12,712 bases of DNA from Syntrophaceae bacterium (GCA_003506745.1 DNYQ01000015.1:1-12712), one strand, 5' to 3'; positions 5,259 through 12,712 are shown, counted from the stretch's first letter. Made by a program: numbers and translations. Notes: generated by a model from the letters alone, not told the origin.

Positions 5259-6416
5259 ATGCAGATTAAAGACCGTTGCATTCTGAACATTCAATCCGTT
5301 GCTTTCGGCGGTTCCGGCGTCGGGCGAGCGGAGCATTTTGTGATTTTTGTGCCGTTCACCGCGCCCGGGGACGTCGTGGAAATTGAAATCGTCGAACGTA
5401 AAAAAAGATTTGCCCGCGGACGTCTGTTAAAAATTATTGAGCCGTCCCCCCGGAGGACGGAGCCGCTTTGCCGCTATTACGGCCGGTGCGGCGGCTGCGC
5501 GTATCAGCATATCGCTTATGCCGATCAGTTGAAAATCAAACAGACTCAGGTGGAAGACGCTTTGATCAAGATCGGGAAAACAGCCATGCCGCAAGTTGAC
5601 GAGGTTATTGCGTCGCCCCGCATTTATGCCTACCGGGGCAAGGCCGAACTGCATGCCGCAAAAACAGCCGGGCGTTTTCAGGTGGGATTTATGGACATTT
5701 CCGGCGGCCAAATTGTGGATATTGATCGCTGCGAGATCATGGATGAAACCATTAATCAGCAGATTCTCCATACAAGAACGAAAGGGCCTGCCGTATTTAA
5801 TGAGGATAATTTGATTTTCTGGTCGAATCTTCCGGGACATTCGGATGAGGCCATCGTGCGTGTTGTGAAAGACCGGGAATTTCTTGTTCCCCGAACGGGA
5901 TTTTTTCAGGCCAATTTATATCTGACCGGCAGGATGGTGGATGAAGTGCGCCGGCTGGTCGGTCCTGAAAAGAAGGAAACCATCCTTGACGCCTGCTGCG
6001 GGTCAGGTCTTTTTTCCATTTTTCTGGCATCTTGTGCCGGGCGGATGGTGGGTGTTGAAATCAACGAAAAATCCATCCGGCATGCACGCCTGAATGCCGA
6101 AAGACACGGCATTCAAAACGCGGAGTTTATTTGCGGCGATATTGAAGATGTTCTGCGGGAGATGGCCGGGCGCAGCGAGGCGGTTGACTTAATTCTTGTG
6201 GATCCCCCGCGCATCGGTTTAAGCCCGGAGACGATTGCTGCGATTTCCGGCCTGAAGATTCAGAATGTGATTTATGTTTCATGCAATCCGGCCACGCAGG
6301 CCCGCGATCTAAAATTATTGAATGAAAATGGATATGATCTGCAAAGTCTTCAGCCGCTGGATATGTTTCCGCAAACAGACCATATTGAAACCATCGGTTT
6401 GCTGCGGCGCAGATAA
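5259..6416 (+). CDS. rlmD: 23S rRNA (uracil-C5)-methyltransferase, RlmD/RumA family
   Basis: A 385-aa Fe-S-containing RNA m5U methyltransferase; E. coli RlmD methylates U1939 of 23S rRNA with SAM. Residues 1-60 form a TRAM-type RNA-binding domain. The 4Fe-4S ligands are C71, C77, C80 and C158 (CRYYGRCGGC plus IDRCEI). The catalytic domain has FFQAN (215-219), SAM motif I LDACCGSGLFSIFLA (243-257), the acidic GVEINE (265-270), LVDPPRIGL (313-321), YVSCNPATQARDL (339-351) with nucleophile Cys342, and HIETIGLL (375-382) with the general-base Glu377. The start at 5259 is chosen for its strong AGGAGG RBS; the frame is open to a TTG at 5211 that overlaps the putative -35 box. It is shorter than E. 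coli RlmD (433 aa). RlmCD or TrmA-like specificity is possible, but the TRAM domain plus cluster favours RlmD. Confidence 0.88.
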   Translation: MQIKDRCILNIQSVAFGGSGVGRAEHFVIFVPFTAPGDVVEIEIVERKKRFARGRLLKIIEPSPRRTEPLCRYYGRCGGCAYQHIAYADQLKIKQTQVEDALIKIGKTAMPQVDEVIASPRIYAYRGKAELHAAKTAGRFQVGFMDISGGQIVDIDRCEIMDETINQQILHTRTKGPAVFNEDNLIFWSNLPGHSDEAIVRVVKDREFLVPRTGFFQANLYLTGRMVDEVRRLVGPEKKETILDACCGSGLFSIFLASCAGRMVGVEINEKSIRHARLNAERHGIQNAEFICGDIEDVLREMAGRSEAVDLILVDPPRIGLSPETIAAISGLKIQNVIYVSCNPATQARDLKLLNENGYDLQSLQPLDMFPQTDHIETIGLLRRR

Positions 6417-6588
6417 AGGGACCTGTGTCAAGCTGCAATCAAGGCAGAGCAATTCGTTCCCGCAAAGTCCGGAACGCCTTCCATTCACCCGCATACGATT
6501 TTTAAAAAAATTGGTGGCTTTCCAATGAAAATATTGCTATTTTCCCGGGCAACGTAAATTATTTTGTAGAATTTCAGGGGAGGATAAA

Positions 6589-6993
6589 ATGGCATCAAAA
6601 AGCAGGGACGTTAGGATCGAGCAGCGCAGAATACTGGAAAAGAAGCTGGAACTGCGGCTGCAGAAACTGGAGAAACTCGGGGTCACAAAAGAAAAAATTA
6701 AGAGTGATCCTCTTGTGAAAAATCTGAAATCGCAAATCAGAGAAACCAATACCCGTATTGCCGCTATCGATAAAAACACTTTAAAAATCGAGGAATTGAA
6801 ACAGGCCAAAATCCGGAAGCTGGAGGAGAAAACCGCTCCCAAGGAAGTTAAGGCCGCGCCGGAAAAAGAGGCCAAGCCGAAAAAGAAAGCGGCGGCGGGT
6901 GATAAAGAAGCCAAAAAGAAACCGGCCGCAGCGGCCGAAGGGGACGCTCCGAAGAAACCCCGCAAAAAAAAGGAAGACGCCCCGGCGGAATAA
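6589..6993 (+). CDS. Hypothetical coiled-coil protein with Lys/Ala/Pro-rich tail
   Basis: I do not recognise this 134-aa protein. Residues 1-80 are highly charged and predicted helical, with heptad-like spacing (RRILEKKLELRLQKLEKLGV, then KNLKSQIRETNTRIAAIDK), consistent with a coiled coil. Residues 81-134 are a low-complexity basic tail of Lys, Ala, Pro and Glu with repeated KK(K)-A/P units, ending KKPRKKKEDAPAE and resembling the tails of bacterial histone-H1-like or other nucleic-acid-binding proteins. There is no signal peptide or membrane segment and no cysteine. A strong RBS (GGGGAGG) and a strong terminator right after the stop indicate a real, well-expressed single gene. A nucleoid- or RNA-associated role is only a guess from composition. 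The 172-bp region upstream holds a weak TTGCTA-15 bp-TAAATT promoter-like pair (6534-6560). Confidence 0.85.
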   Translation: MASKSRDVRIEQRRILEKKLELRLQKLEKLGVTKEKIKSDPLVKNLKSQIRETNTRIAAIDKNTLKIEELKQAKIRKLEEKTAPKEVKAAPEKEAKPKKKAAAGDKEAKKKPAAAAEGDAPKKPRKKKEDAPAE

Positions 6994-7003
6994 CGATCCA
7001 GTG

Positions 7004-7037
7004 AAAAGGCAAACGGGTTTTCCCGTTTGCCTTTTTT
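7004..7037 (+). terminator. Strong Rho-independent terminator
   Basis: AAAAGGCAAACGGG (7004-7017), loop TTTT, CCCGTTTGCCTTTT (7022-7035) form a perfect 14-bp stem, with the A-tract on the left arm and a run of six T at 7032-7037. It lies 10 bp after the stop of the coiled-coil gene. Because of its symmetry it may also act on the minus strand. It marks the boundary between the core genes and the accessory operon that follows. Confidence 0.95.
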
Positions 7038-7266
7038 AATCCCGCAGTTGCGGGACGAGCGTTAATTTCTCCTTAAGCTTGCTGCGATATAATGATGTTC
7101 ATTTCATACCTCGACAGCTTGTTGCGAGGTGGTTGATTAGTCTTCTTTAACAATCGTTTGGACGAAAACCGTCACGCTGATGCAAAAGCGGAATTTGTCA
7201 TTGTCATATGTGCCTCGCTTAGGGTATATCTTCTGAAAAATATCAATCGATTCCGGGAACTAAATC
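7038..7266 (+). promoter_or_regulatory. Leader/promoter region of the methyltransferase operon
   Basis: This gap carries a small hairpin CCCGC-AGTT-GCGGG (7041-7054), a perfect -10-like TATAAT (7088-7093) with no good -35, and a stem ACCTCG (7108-7113)/CGAGGT (7125-7130) with an 11-nt loop, about 15 nt after the TATAAT. The remaining 136 nt before the first operon ATG hold nothing I recognise. The TATAAT is the best promoter candidate for the operon; it would give a leader of about 165 nt that starts near the stem. Confidence 0.35.
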
Positions 7267-8100
7267 ATGGCCTCAAACCGAAAACTGCAGATCAGCAATG
7301 GCTATCTCTTCGAATTCGAGCAGTTATCGCGCATTCTGCACTTTTTAGAGGCTCACCGGGTGGAGAAACGGATCTACCGAAAGGATATTCAGGAAAACAC
7401 GGGTCTGTCCAACCGCCAAATTGAAAGCGTTGTGAGCATCGGCTGCGCCCTGGGCATCATCACGCCGGGCACGCAAATCCTGACGCAAGTGGGCGCTTTA
7501 ATTGCCGCACAGGACATCTTTCTGGAAAAAACCGGAACCCTCCAGTGGTGTCATTATCAAGGCGCAAGCCAATACAGGAATCTAGTCTGGTATGAAATCT
7601 TCAACTCTATCCTTCCCCGGGAACATTCAACAGCAGAAAGCGGCTGGCTGGCCAATTTAAGAAATGCATTCTCCGGTCAATATACGGACGGGACACTTGG
7701 CAAACATCTCCATGAGGAAGTCCGGTTTATTGTTGACGCTTACCTCAACAGGAATTTTAAAAAGCTGGAAATTCTCCAACAGCATAGCGATGGCCGGCTA
7801 TACCGGCGGCGGCATCTCCAGGTTCAACCAGCCATTTTTAGCGCGATGATTTATGATTATGCCGCCGTGCGCGGCGAGAGACTCTTGCAAGTGAGAAACA
7901 TTGCAGAAGCCGCCGGATCACCGCCGCTGCTCTTCGGCTTTGATGAAACGACCTTGCAGCAGGCCATAGAACGTCTGCATGAAAACGGCTGGGTGCGATA
8001 TGAAAGCACGCACAATCTTGACCAGGTGCGTCTCCGGGATGGCTCTTCGGCCTTGACATTTTTGAAATTATATTACGAGGATACCATATCTGATTCTTAA
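7267..8100 (+). CDS. DUF4007-like winged-helix protein, first gene of defence-like operon
   Basis: A 277-aa cytosolic protein. The N-terminal third looks like a winged helix: RKDIQENTGLSNRQIESVVSIGCALGII (38-65) reads as helix-turn-helix plus wing. It is followed by ILTQVGALIAAQDIFLEKTGTLQWCHYQGAS (71-101) and LVWYEIFNSILP (106-117). The order 'L-T-x-x-G-x-L-I ... D-x-x-L-E ... T-L-x-W-x-H-Y ... V-W-Y-x-x-F-N' is the pattern I recall for DUF4007, a family linked to phage-defence and DNA-modification loci. A second winged-helix-like segment lies at about 205-260 (LLQVRNIAEAAG, then LQQAIERLHENGWVRYE). Likely role (inference): DNA-binding regulator or targeting subunit of the downstream methyltransferase. 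The ATG at 7267 has only a weak GGGA RBS. The next gene starts 18 bp after its stop, in the same operon. Confidence 0.88.
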   Translation: MASNRKLQISNGYLFEFEQLSRILHFLEAHRVEKRIYRKDIQENTGLSNRQIESVVSIGCALGIITPGTQILTQVGALIAAQDIFLEKTGTLQWCHYQGASQYRNLVWYEIFNSILPREHSTAESGWLANLRNAFSGQYTDGTLGKHLHEEVRFIVDAYLNRNFKKLEILQQHSDGRLYRRRHLQVQPAIFSAMIYDYAAVRGERLLQVRNIAEAAGSPPLLFGFDETTLQQAIERLHENGWVRYESTHNLDQVRLRDGSSALTFLKLYYEDTISDS

Positions 8101-8118
8101 CCACAGGAGCCTTGTTGA

Positions 8119-8586
8119 TTGGATAGTATCGCAAATATTGTTGAATTGACAACATCCCTTCCCCGGCGGCCGCGCGGGAGGGCCTGCATTGTCTTCACGC
8201 ATGACCATATTGAACAAAAAGCCTGGGCCGCGGAATTGGCACAGCAGGCTGACGCTGCCCATATCCATCTTCTGGATGTCTTCTCCCATGATAAAGCGCT
8301 TGCTGATAATATCGGAACTTTCTCCATCAATGATCTCTTTCGCTTTTTATCGGAAAGCGCCAAGTCGCCAATCATCGTCGTTTCCGGCCTGGAGTTTCTG
8401 ATGGCAATCTGGGCGGGGCAGGCCAATATCGTTGAGCAGTTTGCCCGCCAGATCGAAATGCGTGACAAATCACCGGCCCTGCTGATTGTCATGCAACATC
8501 ATCAGCCGTTGGCGGAATGGAAATTTACCAGGATCAAGGATCAAATATTTATTGTTGACCAGCGGGATACCCTTGCACTGACATGA
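8119..8586 (+). CDS. Small operon protein, possibly a BrxF-like ATPase fold without Walker A
   Basis: A 155-aa protein starting at a TTG; an in-frame TGA lies immediately before it and AGGAG (8105-8109) sits 9 nt upstream, so this start is nearly forced. Its layout resembles a minimal P-loop domain: strand RACIVF (21-26), helix IEQKAWAAELAQQ (31-43), strand HIHLLDVF (48-55), SINDLFRFLSES (69-80), strand SPIIVVSGLEFL (83-94), then SPALLIVM (118-125) and QIFIVDQRD (142-150). That order parallels small BREX BrxF proteins as I recall them. However, the P-loop position reads THDHIEQK instead of GxxxxGK[ST], and the Walker B position reads VVSGLE without the Asp. If related, it should not hydrolyse ATP. 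The flanking genes are a DUF4007-like protein and a DNA methyltransferase 7 bp downstream. Coding status is well supported; family is uncertain. Confidence 0.8.
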   Translation: MDSIANIVELTTSLPRRPRGRACIVFTHDHIEQKAWAAELAQQADAAHIHLLDVFSHDKALADNIGTFSINDLFRFLSESAKSPIIVVSGLEFLMAIWAGQANIVEQFARQIEMRDKSPALLIVMQHHQPLAEWKFTRIKDQIFIVDQRDTLALT

Positions 8587-8593
8587 GGTGGGC

Positions 8594-11500
8594 ATGAGAA
8601 ACAACGGACTCTTCACCGCTCTTTTTATCGATCAGATTCGTTCCGGGGTGGTACTGGATGACGCCGGTCAAGGCCGCATGGCGACCCTTACTCATACTTG
8701 GAATAATTGCGATAGGACCGGGTTAAAGTCTCTCTGGAATACCTATATCAAACAAGCTCTCAGTTATCTTTCCTTCGTTCCGCCTGTCAGCACAGACACG
8801 CCCGGCGTTTATCCCCTTTATGAAGATTACAGTTTTTCCAATACTGTTGCCGTCCTCTATCTTATCGAACCGGGATCGGACCTGGATGATGTGTCTATCG
8901 GCCGTTTCCGGCCGGGTAAACTGATCGCCCAACTGAGAGACCGCAAACTGAACTGGGGCATTCTAACGGACGGCGGAAAATGGCGTCTCTATACAACCCG
9001 CACCGGCAAGCCCTTTGAGGAATATGTAGAGCTCAATCTCGCGGAGACCCTCGCGCAAAACGACGAGAAGGAATACGCTTTATTTGAACGTTTTTTCCAT
9101 GTCGATTCCTTCACCCCGGAGATAGATGATGAAGAAAGCGATAGACGGGAGAAGGACGCCCGTGCTCACGGGGTTTATAATTGCCGCCTGGATCAGGACA
9201 TAAAGGCCTCGGAAAAGATCCTTGAAGACAAGGTCAAATCTCCGCTTCTGGAACAGATTGACGAAGTCCTCCAATATCTCTGCAATGGCTTCATCTCCGA
9301 AACGCCCCGGAAGGGCGATGAATACACCGAGGACGAGCGGCGGGAGATATTTGAAAGCGCCGTCAAACTCCTTTACCGGTGCCTGTTTCTCTTCTATGCC
9401 GAAGCCCGGAGCCTCCTGCCCTCGCAAATCGAAAAGAAAGAGATCTATGCCAAGCATTCCATCGGCGCCCTCTGCCTTGAAGCCCATCATTTTCGCTGGG
9501 GCAAGCGGACGGATCACGACGGCTACGACCTTTGGAAGCACCTGAAAGGACTCATCGGCGCCGTCAACAGCGGCGATCCGGAATACGGGATCATGGGCTA
9601 CAACGGCGGCCTATTCGACGATGAGGCGGAAAAGTTTCTTGGCAAGGAGCAACTCCGGAACGATTTTCTTGCCCGCGCCCTCTACCTGATGGCCTGGGTG
9701 GAACCCCACGACGGCGATGCAGAAAAGGAATATCCGATTCCTTACAGGGACCTGGAAGTTCGCCACTTAGGTGAAATGTATGAGACGATTCTGGAATTCA
9801 GCGTAACCCTGGCTGATGCGGACCGCATCCGCCGCCGGTCGAAAAAGGGTGTAGAGATCCTCCTGGCCTCGGAGACGACGCAACGTAAAGGGGACGGCCT
9901 GATCCGGAAGGGCGATGTCTATTTCGGCGAGTCCGCCTTGGAGCGCAAGCAGACCGGATCCTATTATACCCCGGAGAGCTTGGTCCATTTTCTCAATGCC
10001 AAGGCTATTATCAGTCCGCTTCATGACCGCTTCGAAAAAGACTGCCGGGAGCGCTTCAATCTTTTCATACGTCAGGCGAAAACCGGCCATGACGCCACGA
10101 TCCGGCGGGGTGCGGCCCAATCCGCCGTCGCCCTGGTGGAGCGTTTTGTCCGGGAAGTCATTCTTCGCTTAAAACTATGTGACCCCGCGATGGGGAGCGG
10201 CCATTTTCTCGTAAATGCTTCCAACCAGATCACAGACTTCATCGTCGGCCTGTTCGCCGAGATTCCCTTCGTCGAGGACATGGTTTCCCCGGTGACCTGC
10301 GAGCCGAATATCTGGCGTCGCCTCGTAACACGTCACTGTCTCTATGGGGTAGATCTGAATCCCCTCGCTGTCCACCTGGGCAAGCTTTCCCTCTGGCTGA
10401 ACAGTTTTGCCCGTGACCATAAGCTGACCTTTCTGGATCACCATCTGCGTCGCGGCAATAGCCTCATCGGCATCCGTTCCCTTGCTCAGTTGGAGACGAT
10501 TCCGGAGCGTGCTAAGGACTTAAAAAAGAAGAAGAAAAACGATCAGCAAACCGCGCTTGCATTTCCAGAGTCGCTCAAGGAAGCATTCCGGAAAGCGGCC
10601 CACGAAATGGCTGCTATCGCCGATGTTGCAGAGGACGACACAGACCGTCAAAAAGACATCCATGAAGAAGCCCGGAGCGAAAGGATCACCCCCCTGATTC
10701 CCCTGGCCGATCTTTATACCGCCTATCTGATGGACGGTACCGCGAGGACGGATGACTATGAAATGCTCTTCCTGCGCCTCTCCCGGGGAGAAAATCCCGC
10801 CTCCGTCGCGGAAATGGAACTGGAAGACAGGGCGAAGGCCCTGGCCGGAAGACACCACTTTTTCCACTGGCCATTGGAATTTCCGGATGTCTTTACCGGT
10901 GAAGAAGGCGGTTTCGATGCCGACGTCGGCAATCCGCCGTGGGATGTTTTACAGCCAAGTACTCAGGAATTCTACATCCAGTACGATCCGCAATTCCGGA
11001 AGTATGGAAAGCAAGAAGCAGTGAAACGGATCAAGGAGCTGCACGAACATTATCCGGATATGGTTGTCAAATGGAATGCATATGAAAAATCGTTTCAAAA
11101 TGCGGCGGCTTACGCAAAGGAGCCGGCGGCCTTCACAGCCTTAACCGCTGGCAAGATCGATTTGTACAAGGCGTTCCTGGAGAGATTTTTCCATTTGCTT
11201 CGCAATGGCGGCAAGATGGGCATTGTTGTCCCCAGCGGCCTCTATACGGATCAAGGATGTCAGCCATTGCGAAGGCTGTTTTTTAATCACAGCCGCATTG
11301 ATTGCCTCTACGGGTTTGAGAACCGGTGGCCCGCGGTTTTCACAGCCGTGGATGGACGTTTCAAGTTTATCCTCTTCTGTGCGGAAAAAGGTGGTGAAAC
11401 AGCGTCTTTCCAATGCGCCTTTATGGAGCACGACCCGCAGAGATTACCGATTATAGAGAAGGATGCCTTGGTTTTGAGTCCCGACAAGGTTCGCAAATAT

Positions 11501-12586
11501 TCACCCGATTTGCTCACCATCATGGAATTCAAATCCCAGCAGGACGCCGATGTCACAGATAAGATTTACGGAAAACGCCCCCTATTGGGTGATCGGCTCG
11601 ATGATGCGTGGAATGTCGAATTATCGCAGGAATTCAATATGTCCTCGGACAGCCACTTGTTCAATGTGGCAGGACAAGGCTGTCCTCTTTACGAGGGTAA
11701 GCTCATCTGGTCTTACGACCATCAATTCGGCCCCGTTTCTTATTGGATTGAAGAGGATATTGTCCGGCGGGATGAACTGAGAAGTCGGTGGCGGCTCCTG
11801 AAAAAGAAAAAACGTAAGCCGGCAGTTTACGATTATCAGCTTTATCGGGGCGCATTCCGTAATATCGCAGCAAGCACAAATGAAAGGACTTTTCTGGCGA
11901 CAATTATACCAAAAAGATCAGTGTGTCCGCATACAAACCTCGTTATCCGCCGGATGGCGCCGGATCATGATGGTGATCCCATTGAAAACATTGGATCGCG
12001 CGAAACGGCATTCCTGGTGTCGGTAATAAATTCATTCATCATCGATTTTATTATTCGCTTCAAGATAACCACCCACTTGGACATGCATTTTGTCTATACT
12101 GTGCCGGTTCCGAGAATCAAAAAAACGGACGCTTATTTTCTGCCAATCGTTGCCCGGTGTGCAAGGCTCATTTGTGTTGATAAGAGCTATTCAGATTTGT
12201 GGAATGAACTTTACAAAGATGATTTTGGAAGGCCCGATTTCTGGTATCCGTCCGGAAAACTTCCAATCGATTCCTACGGTCCCCAGCACGAACGAGACAT
12301 CCGCTGCCGCCTGGCGGAAGAAGCCTCAAATCTGACACAGGAATGGACGCCAGCCTGCGGTGTACATGATCGTACCGCCGACCGTCGGGACACAGGCGAT
12401 CGCGCCCAGTTGCGAGCGGAAATTGATGCCTACGTTGCCCATCTATACGGCCTTAACCGTGACGAATTCACCCACATCCTTGACACCTTCCCCGTCCTGA
12501 AACGCAAGGAAGAACAGGCCTTCGGCGAATTCATGTCCAAACGCAAGTGCTTGGAGGAATACGACCGTATAATCGTATTGTTGTGA
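8594..12586 (+). CDS. Large Eco57I/PglX/DrmMI-type adenine-N6 DNA methyltransferase
   Basis: A 1330-aa class I DNA methyltransferase expected to methylate adenine N6 at a specific site. Residues 1-170 resemble the N-terminal nuclease-like domain of type IIG/HsdR proteins (YLIEPGSDLDD at 89-99, WGILTDGGKWRLY at 121-133) but lack the usual E-x-K. A helical region to about 450 precedes the methylase: GSYYTPESLVHF (455-466), SAM motif I DPAMGSGHFL (530-539), YGVDLNPLAVHLGKLSLWL (584-602), RRGNSLIG and catalytic NPPW (780-783). Next come a DLYKAFLERFFHLLRNGGKMGIVVPSG block, a probable target-recognition region (about 860-1230) and a C-terminal LRAEIDAYVAHLYGLNRDEF helix module. The ATG at 8594 has GAGG 5 nt upstream; a GTG at 8588 is possible. 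It sits 7 bp after the preceding stop. The last five codons lie in a 63-bp tandem repeat. Candidates are BREX PglX, DISARM DrmMI or an orphan type IIG-like enzyme. Confidence 0.93.
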   Translation: MRNNGLFTALFIDQIRSGVVLDDAGQGRMATLTHTWNNCDRTGLKSLWNTYIKQALSYLSFVPPVSTDTPGVYPLYEDYSFSNTVAVLYLIEPGSDLDDVSIGRFRPGKLIAQLRDRKLNWGILTDGGKWRLYTTRTGKPFEEYVELNLAETLAQNDEKEYALFERFFHVDSFTPEIDDEESDRREKDARAHGVYNCRLDQDIKASEKILEDKVKSPLLEQIDEVLQYLCNGFISETPRKGDEYTEDERREIFESAVKLLYRCLFLFYAEARSLLPSQIEKKEIYAKHSIGALCLEAHHFRWGKRTDHDGYDLWKHLKGLIGAVNSGDPEYGIMGYNGGLFDDEAEKFLGKEQLRNDFLARALYLMAWVEPHDGDAEKEYPIPYRDLEVRHLGEMYETILEFSVTLADADRIRRRSKKGVEILLASETTQRKGDGLIRKGDVYFGESALERKQTGSYYTPESLVHFLNAKAIISPLHDRFEKDCRERFNLFIRQAKTGHDATIRRGAAQSAVALVERFVREVILRLKLCDPAMGSGHFLVNASNQITDFIVGLFAEIPFVEDMVSPVTCEPNIWRRLVTRHCLYGVDLNPLAVHLGKLSLWLNSFARDHKLTFLDHHLRRGNSLIGIRSLAQLETIPERAKDLKKKKKNDQQTALAFPESLKEAFRKAAHEMAAIADVAEDDTDRQKDIHEEARSERITPLIPLADLYTAYLMDGTARTDDYEMLFLRLSRGENPASVAEMELEDRAKALAGRHHFFHWPLEFPDVFTGEEGGFDADVGNPPWDVLQPSTQEFYIQYDPQFRKYGKQEAVKRIKELHEHYPDMVVKWNAYEKSFQNAAAYAKEPAAFTALTAGKIDLYKAFLERFFHLLRNGGKMGIVVPSGLYTDQGCQPLRRLFFNHSRIDCLYGFENRWPAVFTAVDGRFKFILFCAEKGGETASFQCAFMEHDPQRLPIIEKDALVLSPDKVRKYSPDLLTIMEFKSQQDADVTDKIYGKRPLLGDRLDDAWNVELSQEFNMSSDSHLFNVAGQGCPLYEGKLIWSYDHQFGPVSYWIEEDIVRRDELRSRWRLLKKKKRKPAVYDYQLYRGAFRNIAASTNERTFLATIIPKRSVCPHTNLVIRRMAPDHDGDPIENIGSRETAFLVSVINSFIIDFIIRFKITTHLDMHFVYTVPVPRIKKTDAYFLPIVARCARLICVDKSYSDLWNELYKDDFGRPDFWYPSGKLPIDSYGPQHERDIRCRLAEEASNLTQEWTPACGVHDRTADRRDTGDRAQLRAEIDAYVAHLYGLNRDEFTHILDTFPVLKRKEEQAFGEFMSKRKCLEEYDRIIVLL

Positions 12587-12698
12587 TCATGCAACGGCTA
12601 TCAATTTCGGAATCGGTGGTGTCTTATAATATGAATCGTATTGTTGTGATCATGCAACGGCTATCAATTTCGGAATCGGTGGTGTCTTATAATATGAA
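12571..12698. repeat. Exact 63-bp tandem duplication (two copies)
   Basis: Copy 1 is 12571-12633 and copy 2 is 12634-12696; identity is complete and extends 2 bp (AA) into the flank. Each copy contains TGATCATG, CGGAATCGGTGGTG and TATAAT. Copy 1 overlaps the last codons and the stop of the methyltransferase gene (TGA 12584-12586). The duplication could be real slippage, the start of a longer array continuing outside, or an assembly artefact near a contig end. Confidence 0.97.
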
Positions 12699-12712
12699 AC
12701 CCACATGACGGT

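Noticed and set aside
7158..7424. 88-codon plus-strand frame starting upstream of the DUF4007-like gene
   Set aside because: It overlaps the DUF4007-like gene out of frame for most of its length and lacks an RBS; the translation shows no domain.
12571..12698. Possible CRISPR repeats at the window end
   Set aside because: The two copies are directly adjacent with no spacer, and the unit is longer than normal CRISPR repeats.
12589..12708. 39-codon frame through both repeat copies, starting 2 nt after the methylase stop
   Set aside because: It exists only because the 63-bp unit is divisible by three; no RBS, and the translation merely repeats itself. A genuine coding role cannot be supported.
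1..12712. tRNA, rRNA, insertion sequence or phage integrase genes
   Set aside because: None could be recognised on either strand; the change of character at about 7040 is not accompanied by a visible integrase, tRNA or att-like direct repeat.

Overview
The window looks like a chromosomal segment from a Gram-negative anaerobe, most likely of the Desulfobacterota (former Deltaproteobacteria, for example Syntrophales-like). This is inferred from the mixture of genes: a lipoprotein that looks like the DUF3568 family, a maf-yggS pair, a stand-alone GDP-mannose pyrophosphorylase and a probable selenoprotein. Selenoproteins are common in that phylum. No taxonomic marker gene is present, so the assignment is tentative.

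Layout. Positions 1-7040 are ordinary, densely packed core genome. On the minus strand lies a maf-yggS operon (yggS is cut by the window edge), with a plausible sigma70 promoter at 976-1004. On the plus strand at 1088-1414 is a small secreted heavy-metal-associated (HMA)-like protein. Its frame is interrupted by one in-frame TGA, and a SECIS-like hairpin sits 3' of that codon. I read it as a selenoprotein with a C-x-x-U motif. It overlaps the 3' end of the convergent gene manC (minus). A divergent intergenic region with two dyads separates manC from rlmI, a PUA-domain 23S rRNA m5C methyltransferase (plus). Convergent to rlmI is a small DUF3568-like lipoprotein with its own near-consensus promoter, and upstream of that is a rhomboid protease with an N-terminal zinc ribbon (both minus). 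Divergent from the rhomboid gene is an RlmD/RumA-type Fe-S 23S rRNA m5U methyltransferase (plus). A coiled-coil, Lys/Ala-rich hypothetical protein follows and ends in a strong Rho-independent terminator at 7004-7037.

Immediately after that terminator the character changes. From 7267 to the window end a three-gene plus-strand operon looks like the first part of a methylation-associated defence locus. It contains a DUF4007-like winged-helix protein, a small 155-aa protein that I compare (from memory) with BREX BrxF but which has no Walker A motif, and a 1330-aa PglX/DrmMI/Eco57I-type adenine-N6 DNA methyltransferase. The methyltransferase has motifs for SAM binding and catalysis (DPAMGSGHF, NPPW) but an apparently damaged N-terminal nuclease-like domain. 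Its last codons run into an exact 63-bp tandem duplication that fills the end of the window. No helicase, PglZ or nuclease partner is visible, so the system is either incomplete here or continues downstream.

The two most notable items are the candidate seleno-HMA protein at 1088-1414, which looks untranslatable under ordinary stop-codon rules, and the methyltransferase-centred module at 7267-12586, which I cannot assign to a named defence system.
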